Shown here: piece by piece, positions 10,225-25,734 of the stretch
Layout of the letters: every line of letters starts with the position of its first letter
Numbering within the stretch: position 1 is the first letter of the stretch
Assembly (NCBI GenBank): GCA_905250115.1
Contig: CAJNOI010000088.1
Span: forward strand, 1-64,000
Origin: Adineta steineri
Lineage: Eukaryota; Rotifera; Eurotatoria; Adinetida; Adinetidae
Reading direction: 5' to 3'
Length of the DNA stretch: 64,000 nucleotides
Notes under the pieces: model-generated
Told to the model about the DNA's origin: nothing
Database searches by the model: none
Seen by the model: the letters and a program-made list of their open reading frames with translations, nothing else
Translations under genes and position numbers: made by a program

Positions 10225-13200
10225 CACTGCTAGAGGAAAATATAAAATATATTAATCAGTAAAGTATTCTAGAGTGAAAACCTTTAAATAGATGAAAAAG
10301 AAAAAAATTATGGAAACATCTGTTATAGAAAGGAGTGAGAAGTTAATTTATCAGGACTTTTTTTCTATAATTTAGATAAGTTATATTAATGTGTTTTCCG
10401 TTAACTGTTTGCTACTTACAATTGTTAGGAAAACAGCAGAAAATCTTATCATTAAACGGGAAGAGCAAATCGTGTGGGGAGAAAAAGCAATTAGATATGA
10501 TGATGACTTAGAATAAACGTGATTTTTTGGGAAAACATAAGGTGAATATATATATGAAGAGAATCTAATAAACGCCTACGATATTTACTATATTATATAA
10601 GAAAATTTCATAATAAAAAATAATAGAAAAACAATCATTTTGCTGGGTATGATTATACTAGAAAAGGTCGATATATTTCTAGATTTCGGTTAAGTATAAA
10701 AGACGTTCCTAATTTTCTATTATGATCTGATATAGTTTAATCAAATTTCTATTAAAACTACAAACAATGATTCTTTCTTCAGACTATATACAGATAGTCT
10801 GAAGAATAGTATTATATCAGCTCGAGTGAGTACATAATACGACAGAGTAAATTGATCCACTAGAGAAAAGTTTACAATTACAGTTCATTCTGACTTTTTC
10901 TTCTCAATTTATTGAGAAAGATATCATCAGTTATTATTTCATCTAATAATAAATATCTTTACATCTTATATGATCCGGGGGTAAACTGACCACGTTATAA
11001 TCTGTTTTCTTTCTGTTTATTCAAAAATATTAAAATATCACACGTTCAATATTATTCCCACAAGGAATTATATTCCATCTCGATCCTACGCAAAACATAC
11101 GATACAAAATTACTATTGGGTTTAGGAACTAAAATAAAAGTAGAACTTACTTTAAAACAAAATCTATTTACATAATATTCTATGAATGACTTATTACAGT
11201 TGAATGTTATTCCTCCTACTAACAATCAGTGCTTTATAACTCATTTGAAATACTCGCTGCGTATATTAATTGAAATTTCATAACTATATAGAAGCTTATA
11301 ATTGCGATCTGTGCACATATTTAATAATAATTAGCAATAAACGTAATCGTTCGAGTATACATTCTTAAGAATAACTAACATGATCAAAGAAGAAAATTCC
11401 TTATTATTCTAATTATTATAAACAGTATGATACAGCGACCTTGTTCATGATATATATTCGAAAAGTTAAAAATAATTGTCAAGAAAAAAAAGAAACTTCT
11501 ATTTATAAACGTAGGAAAAACTAAATTTAAACTAAATCAACTTTCAGAAATGTTCTTTTTATACCTCATTATATGTCACTGAAACTTATAAAAGGTAATA
11601 GTATCTTACCAATACACTAGTACAACACGAAGATTTTGAAATGAATGAAGCGTACCGTTGGTTTATATATCACTTCTAATAAAAAAATATCCTAAAAACA
11701 TCTGCAGATTTTGTTAGGATATACACTGGCAGATGTTCAAAACAAAAATATTACAAATGAACAACAACTCATTTTAAGTTTCATATAAAATCTAAATATA
11801 GTGAATAGAACTGTCGCGATTAAATACCGAAAAAATGTAGTCCTACAAGACGTTATTAAGTTTTACAGTATATGGATTCTTTCTAAATCTGATATATACA
11901 AAAGTATAGGTCACGTTCATATTATGCCTTGACATGTTCATATGATTACTTATCAATCCTTACGTTAGATTAGAAGAATATAAATGTCCAGGGAGAATAG
12001 AATGATAAAGTTGTCTTTGAATGCTTTTAATTATCAAATTTTGTGCTTCTTTTATAGTTGATTCTTGCTGCTATTGTTGCAGACGAAGAACCCCGCTAAG
12101 AAATCTATTCTTAGTCATCCGGATCTTAATCTTTTACATGAATAGCACAGATAATAGGTTAATGAAAAGAATATTTTCAGTCTATTTACGAGGGGTGTAG
12201 GAGAAGATTTCCTCAACTTCAAGTCTTTGTTTACATTTGAAAACGTTGAATTGATAAGTGATTCTTCAAAACTAATTATTTTTTGTATTCGGAATGGAAC
12301 TGGAATTTAAAAGACATACTCAGACGCATTGTTCCTATATTTCAATTACAATTATATTATAGACTAGTGATGCATATAATAGAACTTGAAAGTATTGCTT
12401 TTGGATTTTTTCGTAACTAGTGAACAAAGATTTGATTTTTGAAATACAAGTTTATAAAAGATATTAATGCATTAAATAGAATTGGAAAAAAAAACTATTC
12501 GAATGGATGATCAGAGATGTCGGCAACTACTAAAAGGTATAATATCTTCATCGAAGCTTTTAATCGTATCTACAATAGACACGCGTACCAATAATACTAC
12601 GAAATTGATATGATTCTTTAAAATATTTACAACTAAAGAAAATATCTAAGGTATTTTACCTTGAAAAATATGTATCTTAACATAGAGAAATATTATATTT
12701 GTAAGATTATTCTTTTATAATATGAAGTTCACATGGCTTAACCATATTTGATTAAGTAAAATCAATAAACGTTTCTATAAACCACAATAATAACATGAAC
12801 ATCTGGTATTTTGTTAGCTTTTCATACCTGTTGTGCCCACTGTATCCTATATTTTTTATCGGAAGTTTTTTGCTTTATTTTCTAACTTTTATCTTAAGTG
12901 TTATGCTTACTTACTTTGTTTTGACTTTTACAATGCTTAGTTTTCTTTATTGCGCAATATGAAATAGATAATCACAATATGTCAGTTTTAAAATATTCTC
13001 TTTTTTCTCAATACTCTCCGGAATCGATTTACTACTACAATTAATGTCATAGAAATATTCAACTGATTTGACAAATATTATTAGTAGTATCATTCTGACC
13101 TTGTCATCAATCAACATTATTGATTGACTCATGTATAACATGCAACATGTTTGTGTAATTCTATTGTCTGTGTCTAATGAGAAATCTATACAAAAATATC

Positions 13201-14423
13201 AAGATGGAATGTAGACTTGAAAAATCTTGACATATATTCCATGTAATTTGTTAATTATACTTATTAATATGCATGCAGTCATAAGAATGACAATATATTT
13301 AGCACAAGTGATTCATTATAATGACCGAAGAATAATCTTTAGATATTACTTTTCTTTTGTATGCATACAAGATGAAATGATACATCTCTATCTTAATTGT
13401 TTCTTTCGATAGTCTCGAATATTGAAAAGATTTGTAAACTTATATATTCAAGAAGACTTCATCACCTTTCAAAAATATAAATTCATTAAAAATGCACCAA
13501 AGGACGTATCATATCTAATTAGAAAATGAATAGTGTGATGCAACAGAATAGAAAATTATTTACTTATGGAAGTGTTTACAGAGACAGACGGAGCATAATG
13601 ACGGTAACAGACCTCTTCAAATAATTAAAAATATTTCTTACAAAAATCATGCAGGACATTACTAAAGGGGTTAAAAAACGGTATTATTCAATCAGAATTT
13701 TACAAAAAATATTTGAACTTAATTGACTTTTGAAGGTTTTCTCAGTTTATTAATGTTCATCATTAATATAAACAACAATATAAAAAGATGTTCATGAAAA
13801 TGTACAACTTTCAAAACTATAGAATTTCATTTATGTTTCGATTGTTATTCAATTGCATCAAAAGCAATCAAATAGAGATGCACGTTGACGTTGATTCTAC
13901 TAAACGTTTTCAATAGTGTGTGACTTGGATCGTACGCACCTTTTCGTGAGATATTCAATTTTTAGATGCTTTACAAAATTGTAATATCTCAATTATTATT
14001 CTTATTATATGATGGAAATGATATGTTGACTAATAGAAACTATGAATTAGTTATAAATATAAATCGTACTGCCATTCAATATTTTACAAATATATTATTC
14101 AATTAAAACAATTTGTGTAATTGTCAAGTACTTTGTTTATAGATATTCTTGATTGAATTTGAGCAAAAAAGGTAGAAATATAATTTAATAATCAATATTT
14201 TGTCGTTACATTTTATCTGTTTGAACAAATATAATCAATTGAAAAATAACTTATATAAAAAAATGAATACATATATCATGGTTTGTAATACTAATATATT
14301 TTATAAAAACAACGCTTTAGAACAACAACAATATATATTAATTGATAAAAAAAAATTGTTTACTGCTAGATCACTTAAATTGATCGGATGTATAACGTTT
14401 TCAAGTCTTGATATCAGTACAAG
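10225..14423. other. Long gene-poor interval
   Basis: About 4.2 kb of AT-rich DNA. The open frames here (for example near 12947-13141 and 13227-13412) are short, lack domains and show no splice partners. I see no RNA gene, tandem repeat or clear transposon end. Confidence 0.55.
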
Positions 14424-15172
14424 TCAGTCGATAGCAAGAATAACTGTAGTTGAATTATTATGATATGCAATTTCATTTTCTGGTAAATAGATTTCTTCAG
14501 GCCATTCATTTATCTAATTAAATTAAAAAAGAGAATTAAAAAAATATATTTATTAAAATACTTACAAATCGTTTTAATGAAAATCCCCAATCAATAAGAC
14601 TAAAAATTATAGAGAATATAAAAAATTGGTAAGCATAACCCATTGGTAATGCATATGCATATAATAATATATGAATACCAAATGTAATTTCGCAATCTGT
14701 CACAATAAATGTTAAAAAAAACATTATCTCTTCTAATAAAATAAAACAAATAAAATTATTGTAAATAAATTTTTTTATTCTTACGAAAAATTGTTGTTGT
14801 GTCTGTATTCATAGCAGTAAAACTATTAATTATATTATAAATCATTTCCATAAACAGATTAATCATGCCTAACACACAGGCTAAATCAACTAGCCATGTT
14901 GGATCTAAATCATCTGATGTACATACATGCACAGAACATCGATTTTTATATCCTACATAGAATTTTAATAAAATAGATGACAAAATTTTTTTTTAATATT
15001 TACCGGCATAATGATTAATATTAATAGGACTTCTTGCCCAATGACTAGAAAAAATTGGTATAATTAATCCAGTAACAATAATCAGTTTACATATGAGAAT
15101 AATTAATGTCGAAATAGATGGTTCATAATTCAAGAAGTAACTACAATATCGATTCTGAGACATTGGTGGCAT
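14424..15172 (-). CDS. Four-pass membrane protein, family not recognised (claudin/PMP22-like layout)
   Basis: Four exons join in frame: 15004-15172, 14785-14952, 14566-14732 and 14424-14513, giving 197 residues. The introns are 51, 52 and 52 bp, all GT..AG. Four hydrophobic segments are visible: about residues 21-41 (LIILICKLIIVTGLIIPIF), the DLACVLGMINLFMEMIYNII region, the FFLTFIVTDCEITFGIHILL region, and YQFFIFSIIFSLIDWGF. Between the first two there is a short loop with a Trp and two cysteines (NRCSVHVC), which recalls the W..C..C loop of claudin/PMP22 proteins. The C-terminal tail is short, acidic then polar. The exon 3 acceptor could be shifted by three bases. The gene model is solid; the family is unknown. 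Confidence 0.75.
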
Positions 15173-15620
15173 TGCCTATTGATCTTTAACAGTTAAATAT
15201 TTTTTATAATAAAAACATCATATTTTTAGTTTAGAATATTTACATTTATAATGAGATATAAATAACAGATGTTAACCGGTATATAACATTACAGATGTCT
15301 AATTATGGAAATTAATGGTATTTGAATGTCCTTTTTTATTCAAAAAATTTATCATAAATATATATTCTTTGATCGACTCATTCAAATTTTCTCTCTAATT
15401 TATACTTAAAAACTATAATTACTTGTTCTCTCCAGTTCGTTTGACTTAATAATTATGTCGCCTAAGTTTGAAAACAAAATTATAAGAGAAAATAGTAATT
15501 TTAGAAAAAAAGATCATTGACCTGTAAAAGTTTTGAGTGGTGAAAAATAACAACAGAAAAATTATCGAAACTTAAACTCTTATCAGAATACTAATATTAG
15601 AACTGTCTAAATCAGCTTAT
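15173..15620. other. Upstream flank of the tetraspan gene
   Basis: AT-rich with no gene seen. It separates the tetraspan gene from the fold-back repeat. Confidence 0.55.
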
Positions 15621-16845
15621 ACTAGGTGACATAAGAGTCGAGACTCATCTGTAAAATACGATCCGAAGCTCGATTTCGAAATAACCACTTTAAGGTTTTC
15701 ACAAAATTCTCAACATTCACGATTCTAGTAGAAATTCATGTTATCGAAATCGAGAGTTCAAACTATCATATATTGAACGAACATTCACAGTTCATTATCT
15801 GTCATCACCTGTACTTTCAGCTGTAAAACATTTGTTAGAAAGAAGTGGTACCTAACTTTTGCTTTTGCTTTTCTTTTTAATTATCTCGAAAATCTCAAAA
15901 AGTCTTTTATCGAAAGTTTTTTTCGGATGAGAAAAATGAAAATTTCGGGTGAGTGTCGCACACTCACTAGATAAAACACTCAATTTAAAAAAGTCAATAT
16001 CATGTTTTTCCGACGCTTCCTGTAAACGAATTAAACGTCCTATATCAGTTCGATCTTGATATATTAATCTCGAGTTTAAAAAAGTATTTTCAGATGTTCT
16101 GTTGCTGAGATCATTGTAACAAACTGACAACTTTGAATGAGTACGTCGAGAAAGTAAGAAAGAAGAAAGAAAAAAAGGAAGGAAACCCGCGGAGGAATAC
16201 ATAAATGTTTTGCTTCGCATCGCGTTAAATATTTAATATAGTCATCACATCATGTGTTGTACGAAAAGTAAGAGAAAAAATAACAGAAAACAAAAATTAT
16301 CTTTTTTGCAACAATAAAAAATTATAATGATAATAAATGATGTAACCATTCTCCTTTTTTAATAAGATGCGAAGCAAAGAATTTATGTATTCCTTTGTGA
16401 GTTTTCCTCCCTTCTTTCTTACGTTCCCGATGTACTCATTCCAAGTTGTCATTTTGTGTCATGATGATCTCAGCAATGGAACATCAAAAAATACTTGTCT
16501 AAACGCGAGATTAATATATCAAGATCGAACTGATACCGTTCGTTTACAGGAAGCGTCACAAAAACATGATTTTGACTTTTTTAAATTTCGAGATAATTAA
16601 AACAAAAAGCAAAAGCAAAAGTTAGGCACCACTTCTTTCTAACAAATGTTTTACAGTTGATGATAGTTAATGAATCATTAATACTCTTTCAATATATGAT
16701 AGTTTGAATTCTCGATTTTGATAATATAAATTTCTACTATAGCCGTGAATGTTGAGAATTTTTTTGAAAACCTTAAAGTGGTTATTTCGAAATCGAACTT
16801 CGCATCGCATTTTGCAGACGAACCTCGATTCATGTACCATCTAGT
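15621..16845. repeat. Large fold-back (inverted) repeat with an ORF in each arm
   Basis: The left arm (about 15621-16226) and right arm (about 16365-16845) are diverged inverted copies around a loop of about 140 bp. Outer ends correspond: ACTAGGTGACATAAG on the left and the complement of GTACCATCTAGT on the right. Deeper matches include AAAGAAGTGGTACCTAAC against GTTAGGCACCACTTCTTT. Each arm contains the same short frame reading outward from ATGCGAAGCAAA: 15852-16220 on minus (122 codons) and 16367-16600 on plus (77 codons). They share segments such as LIYQDRTD and QEAS-KHD-DFFK. The right arm is shorter through deletions. No known domain is recognised. This may be a transposon remnant or an inverted duplication. 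Confidence 0.8.
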
Positions 16846-18768
16846 TCATATTATTTTGTTCAGTCTTTAATGGACGTTTCTCTTTTCTTTTCTTTTAAAA
16901 ATTTAGTTTTTTGTTCCGATGAGAGTTAACAATCGTATAATCATGGTTTGTATTACATCCTATTTACAATATGTGATGAATGAGAACAATAAAGAGTAAG
17001 AAGCAAGACATAAGAAGAACACATTAGAATTAATTGTTGAACTTCATTGCATATAATGAATATCATGATATCAATAAATATAATAGAGTTTATTAAATAT
17101 TAAAATATGTTTTTTTACCTGCTAAGTGGTTTAAGAAGTAATCTATGCGCAAACTTGCTAACTTTTCTCATTCCTAAACTTTCATAATATGATTTTGAAG
17201 GATCAGTAGGTATCAAAAAGGTTATTCATGTTTATCTATATGCATTTGCTTCAGGTGACATATCTAGATGATTTTGAAATCGAATATAATATTTGTAGAC
17301 ATAATCATTCAACGATAGTTCTCTACACAAGCATAGTGTAGTAAAATCCTCTTAGTCTCATAGACTGTACATTAATCAGAGATGGGCAAGTCAGACGTTT
17401 TCACAAGTCAAGTCAAGTCATGTTTCAAGTCAAAACTGATTATAAAAAATCCTTTTATTGAATAGAACTTAGGAATACAAATGTCCTGTTATTTCGAATT
17501 AATATTTAGCAAAATTCTCATTTGTAATTATATTTATCTTTTACATGCTGATTCTGTAATAACACTAGTAAAAATATAAAAAAAAGTACACTAAAATCTC
17601 TTCATATATGTTTTTTGACTTGACGTGAGTTTATGGCTTAATTTCAAGTCAAGTCAAGTCAAAAAACGACTTGACTTGCCTATCTCGGATAATTATCTTA
17701 TCTCTGTTCTCTAGTTTTTATTTTTGCTTACCCGTAAAATAAAGTAAGTCTATATAAGTCAAGTTAAACGAAGGAAAGCAAAAGTACAAAACAATTGTTT
17801 TCTTATTTTAACCTCATACTTTGGTATTGTTTTAAATAGTGTACTTAATACATAATGGTTATTTTTAATTCTTTTCAAGCAATCTGCAATATATTTACCT
17901 AATCCCAGCTGATCGGCATCTTTCTTGTCTACTCAAGTTTGGTACATGAAATTAGCAGACATATTTATCATAATCTTTATTGGGTATGAGATGTGCGACG
18001 AACATCTTGATAGCATCATTAGCTGGTTACTCGAGATTTTCACCATTCGAAAGAGAGATGTCGAAGTCTCGTGTTCTCTCATAATGTATAAGATGAAACC
18101 TTTTTAAAACTAATTATCTTCGGAAAACATACAAAAAACTAGATGAAATTTTAACCTAGATAGAAAGATTTCAGATCTATAGTTCAAGATAAAATATATT
18201 TTTTTACTTTTCATCAAAATATCAAGCTTATTTCATAACAACTGTGAAAATTTAATAAAGAATCAATAAAATTTCTAATGATTTACACATATAAATATAT
18301 AGTTCAATATCTTCATCGCTAGAGTGTAAGAAGAGAACAATTTGTGTTCCATCGTGAACTGTAAATTTTAAGTCTTTCTATATAAAATTCAGTCTTCATT
18401 TATTTTTTTCGATTATAATCACTTTCAAAAGGATATCATCGTGTGCATTTTCGGAGGAAAAGATACTTGAAGTTTTACAATTCAATTCTTAATTTACTAT
18501 TGGATTTCTATTTTAACGTTTTTCTTAGAAATCGATGCGTAGTTAAAAAGAACATTATTACATATTTACATACGATAGAATTAGTTTTCAATAATTTAAT
18601 TTAAAGACGGTATTATCATATACTAAATTACAAAGTATTGTTTTTTTTTGATTTGAGTTAAATCAGCACCACCATTTTTTCGTTACAAGTAAAACAAAAA
18701 ATAAATAAAAGCTAATTTTTACTATCAAAAGATAAATGATTATATTTAAAATCCAGTTAAACATTAAA
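16846..18768. other. Intergenic region with one transposon-like repeat
   Basis: Apart from the element at 17377-17688, no gene is supported. A 60-codon frame near 17925-18107 has no domain. Confidence 0.55.
17377..17688. mobile_element. hAT-like MITE with AAGTC-rich terminal inverted repeats
   Basis: The segment begins CAGAGATGGGCAAGTC and ends GACTTGCCTATCTCGG, an imperfect terminal inverted repeat of about 40 bp. The repeat includes tandem AAGTC units (AAGTCAAGTCAAGTC) in both ends, and the interior is AT-rich and non-coding. Ends of the form CAGAGGTGGGCAA are known from hAT elements. The flanking 8-mers (ACATTAAT and ATAATTAT) agree at only five positions, so the copy is old or the boundary is off by a few bases. 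Confidence 0.72.
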
Positions 18769-19383
18769 CTATGTTAGGTAAGGTTTTAGTACATCAAAGA
18801 TCAATTGTCCTAATTGATCATATCCTTTTGGTGCTAAATGTAATTCATCATCCCAAATCTGTTGACGTTCATTTTTTGAAAGTGAATATTGTGGTAAAAG
18901 TTTATCAACATCAAGAACTACAATATTATTACTATTATTTTTTGATATTAATTCTTCTTTTAATAATCGATTAAATTCTTGTCGTTGCACATCGAATGGC
19001 GAATTTCTTGGATAGAATGCTTCTGGTAAAGTCATGGCAAGTACTCGAGCTTCATGTTTATGACATTCATTCATTAATAATTTATAAGTATCAAAGATAA
19101 TCGAGGCTTTTTGTTGATCGCGTACAGTATCATTTGTACCAGCTAGAATAAGTACCCAATCATATTTATTTTTTGCAGATGATAATAATTGTTTAAGTCG
19201 TGGTAACATTGTTCCACTTAAAATAGCTTCACCACTTACACCTGCGTTATTGATATCAACTGTTTCAAATGATGAACGAAGAAGTTGAGAAAGACGAATT
19301 GTATAAGGATGAAATTCATAACCCAATGAATGGTAACCTTCAGTTAACGATGCACCAAACGCTAAGATACGAATAGAACTCAT
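18769..19383 (-). CDS. SGNH/GDSL-type hydrolase
   Basis: A single-exon gene of 204 residues. SGNH hydrolases are small esterases or lipases that cut ester bonds of lipids, acetylated sugars or other acyl groups; the substrate cannot be told here. All blocks are present: block I FGASLTEG with nucleophile Ser12 (the usual GDS is GAS), block II NAGVSG (Gly48/51), block III AGTND (Asn84), and block V DDELH with Asp179 and His182. There is no signal peptide, so it is probably cytosolic. It lacks introns in a region where most genes have them, and the protein looks like the compact forms common in bacteria, fungi and plants. Horizontal origin is therefore possible but not shown. Confidence 0.92.
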   Translation of the reverse strand: MSSIRILAFGASLTEGYHSLGYEFHPYTIRLSQLLRSSFETVDINNAGVSGEAILSGTMLPRLKQLLSSAKNKYDWVLILAGTNDTVRDQQKASIIFDTYKLLMNECHKHEARVLAMTLPEAFYPRNSPFDVQRQEFNRLLKEELISKNNSNNIVVLDVDKLLPQYSLSKNERQQIWDDELHLAPKGYDQLGQLIFDVLKPYLT

Positions 19384-20526
19384 TGATACTAATATGAAAT
19401 GTTATTTTATTTAATAATGATAAAAATGATTGTATGTCACAACCATGTATATTTAACCGTGAATCGGTTCTCCAATCGTATCTAATGTTGTGCACGAATC
19501 ATACTCCATCTATTGAATGACATAATCTATGTCTTATTAAAGTATTCATTATAATCGATCAGAGCTCATGAAGAATAGAATCAAATAACAAAATATTATA
19601 ATCTATTGATATGATTGATCCTGAAATATGACTGGCATGTAAACGATCATTAGAGAAAAAGGAGGATAATATTTTTGTTTTAGCAGAAACTAAGATCTTA
19701 TCCGAACTTTAGCTAGTTCATATGTTTTTTTGCCATGGAAGGTAAAGAATACAGAATTGTGTATGTTTTTGCCGAAACAAAATTATCGAAGCCGTTAATA
19801 TAGTAAAATCATCTTACTAATAATAATAACATACGTTTTATTTTTCTTAATAAAAAAGATCTTAAATATATGCCTCGTTCTGCTAGAAAATAAATTATTA
19901 TGCTTTGATTAACAGAATTCAACATTTTCTTGATATTTTATTCATATAAACGTGACTAATTGAATATTATTTTCTAACTTCCCTCAACAACCTACGCACT
20001 CTTATTTTTTTGACATCGATAAAATAATTTTATATTTTCTCATTAAGCAAATGCTTATAGAAGATTTTACACAGGATGATGTTATTTATCTGTAAATAAA
20101 TATAGTTATTGAACGAAAGTTTACTATATTTAATCATCAACGAACTTTTGTTATGAATAGTTGAATGCTTCTGTTAAATTTTAATGATGTACTTTTAACT
20201 GCGTTGAAAATAACAGAGCAACAAAGTAAAGAAAAAAAGGTTATTTAATTATGTTTTCATGTTATTCAGATATAAAATATCTTTGATATATACTGTAAAA
20301 AAGTTTTACTTTTCTATTGATGTGCGTCTTTTTCCTCTTCTTAGTAAATAAAAAAGATGACTACGGGTGCCAGAAAACTAAAGAAGAAGAAAAAAGTACA
20401 TTAAGCAATGCGTTGACATAACAACATAGATCTTTTTCCTATTCTTTCACAACCTTTTCCTCGTTTTCTTTCCTTTTTATACTCCATTCTAACAATCAGT
20501 TTACCATTCATTCGTGCATTTTTATA
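19384..20526. other. Intergenic region between SGNH hydrolase and protease 1
   Basis: These genes are divergent, so promoters for both should lie here. I see no coding region or clear element. Confidence 0.55.
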
Positions 20527-22092
<1,566 letters not shown>

Positions 22093-23013
22093 TTACCAAA
22101 ATTGTCTTTCAGATTCTAATAAGTGTAATTATTATATAGTTAATGTATGTAAATCTATTATCCATATATATATTTTTATATATACAAATATTCTTTCAGA
22201 ATAAAAAATATATGTCAATTATTATAAATAAGTTATATTCCATTAACGAAGAAGATATAATATACAAACTATCAACCTTTTATATATAGATTAGAATATA
22301 GTTTATTATTATTATTATTTGACATTTCTTCTCTAAGTAATGAGTATATAAAATTAAGTAGTGTGATAATTAGTTTCGCTTGTTGACATATAAAAATCGA
22401 TATATGAAATAAAGAAAGAAGATTTCAGAGAAGATAATCATATGTGACTGAATTGATGGTGTAATGTATGATACTAGGACATATCTCCTTAAGACAAACT
22501 GTTGGATAAACAGAATATTGAAGATGTAAGTGAGGAATGAATGGAATAGTGCTACATCAACATCACACCTTTTTGAGATGAAACATTTTGTCCGAGAAGC
22601 TGTTGTAGACAAAATAAACTTGTATTTTCTCACTAGAAACTAACGTTTTTTTCTTAACTTATCATGGAAAAGTTTATGTAATATCAAAGCGATTACTTTT
22701 TAGCTAATAACTGTAACACTTAACATGTTTTTAAATTATTTGATTATATATTATTGAACGAAATACATATTTGATGATCAAATGAAGTTATATTTCTAAA
22801 TTCATTTTTCATAATATATTCCTTGAGCAAACAATCGACAATTACTTCAGATTTTTCAAAGATAAACTAATAAATAAGAGATTATATTATCTTATTTGCA
22901 TTGGTTACTTACCATCTTAATTGATGAAGAACTTCATGGAAAAAAAATCTTTCAGCTTGAATTCGAATCATCACTTAAGTTTTTCTCAACTCATATTGTA
23001 TTTTTATTTTCCA
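22093..23013. other. Spacer between the two convergent proteases
   Basis: This AT-rich stretch contains the 3' flanks of both protease genes. The minus-strand frame at 22370-22633 shows no domain. I see no other gene. Confidence 0.55.
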
Positions 23014-24007
<994 letters not shown>

Positions 24008-25734
24008 TATTACTCCTGTAATGTTGTTATAATACTTGTCTTTAAGAAAAAAAAAACGAAACCTGATATTAAAGAAAATATTTAATGAAGAATGTTGTTC
24101 TCGTATCGATCTATCAAATAAAATTGTGAAGAACAAAATAAATTATTCTTACTTACCATGAATTTATATGAGAAATCCTGACATTGAATATAGTAATAAA
24201 ACTTCATGTTATCTTTACAAAACAACATATTTAAGTATGTTTGTCTCTATAGTTAAAAGCATGTTGTAGCACAGAAAAACCTGGTCTATATTTATTTATT
24301 AACAAATGGTAGTTAAATCACATTATTGTATTTTTACAATTTGTCTACAGTAGATTTTTAATAAAATAAGAATATGTCACTCGAGGAATAGATAAGAATG
24401 CTAAACTAATCTTCAAATGTTCTTTGTACTACTGATGGTATATTAAGAGACCGGAAGGCACTAATCGTTAAATAAAAGCGTAATAAACAAAAAAGATAAA
24501 TATGTTATGCCTATATTTATTATTCATAGAGACATATTTATCAAATTTGAATATTCATAACCGACATTAACGTTTTGAATAATATAGACTCGCTAATGAA
24601 AGAAATTTCTATATAATTTTAAACTTAAAATATTGATTGTATAGTATTGAAATTTGTATCAAAAACATTTTGAAATCATGAAATTCAGTTTTACTGATAT
24701 CTCATTATATTCTGATGTTTATTATTTTTTAATACACGTATCTATATCTTCGATATAGTTGAAAATTTGTTTATATGAAAGAAAATACATCACAAAAAAT
24801 AAAAATTAACCGTGCAAACTTTCAGTTTATCTGCATAATTGCTGCAAAATGTATGATGATCTTCGTAACGTCATAATGAATTAAGACGGAAATAAATCAA
24901 GATACAATGTACCTCAAATTGTTTGCACACAAAACACTTCAAAAAAAGAAGTAAAACAATTAAAACGTTGACTGTCCCATAAGAAAAAAATAATATTTGT
25001 TGTACGCCCTTTGTTTTATCATTTTTAATATTATAATATATTATTTATATTTTTCTGATACGTCTTGTAACATCCAGCAAATTCTAGCTTAAGATATCCT
25101 ACGCTACAAGCACGTCGTACGTGACGCGAAGACTTTTTAGTCAAAAGTATCGTGCATCACATATGATGCATCGGACAGTCAACGTATTAAAAAGAGGCCA
25201 AGATGGAACAACATGAATTCAGATGTTTTTTCAAATAGAAAAACTTGCTATACAAATTAAGTCAGACTTTCTAGTTCACACTTTAATTTTCTTTCGAAAA
25301 ATAAATATTATGAGTCAAAAATAAAATATTTATGAATCATCCAAAAAATAAAAACATCGACTAATGAATTTGTAAGATAGAATTATTTCTGTTGTTTTGT
25401 TTATTCGATTTATAAACAACACTTTTCATATTTCCTGACTAATAGAACAATGCTTGGCGTGTTTATTTCTCTACCGAAAATTATTTAACGATAGATTGTT
25501 CTCCTTCATCAAGTGACGACACATAGGAAAAAAAATAAAGGAAAGAGACTGATACTGACGTATGTGTATGATTTTTTCACTTTTTTTTTCTTCGTATGTC
25601 TATTTATTTGACTATGTCGATATTGGAAAATCATTGAAGCATAACATTTCGTTATTCATTACCATTTTCTGTATTTTTTGTTTTTTTTATATGTGTATAT
25701 GTATATTTAGTGAATAAGAAAATCTTCAAATTGG
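24008..25734. other. Intergenic region between protease 2 and the ankyrin gene
   Basis: The genes are divergent. Except for the small element at 24966-25184 and T-rich tracts near 25560-25690, nothing is recognised. Confidence 0.55.
24966..25184. mobile_element. MITE with CGTTGACTGTCC terminal inverted repeats
   Basis: The segment begins CGTTGACTGTCCCAT and ends ATGCATCGGACAGTCAACG, so the terminal 12 bases are a perfect inverted repeat. The outside flanks are AATTAAAA and TATTAAAA, seven of eight identical, which looks like an 8-bp target-site duplication. The 219-bp interior is non-coding, with a more GC-rich part near the right end (GCACGTCGTACGTGACGCG). The superfamily is not assigned. 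Confidence 0.72.

Noticed and set aside
13227..14463. Plus-strand ORFs near the tetraspan gene
   Set aside because: The frame at 14200-14463 runs antisense across exon 4 of the gene at 14424-15172, and the others are featureless.
16367..16600. Plus-strand 77-codon ORF as a stand-alone gene
   Set aside because: It is the diverged inverted copy of the frame at 15852-16220 and is better treated as part of the fold-back repeat.
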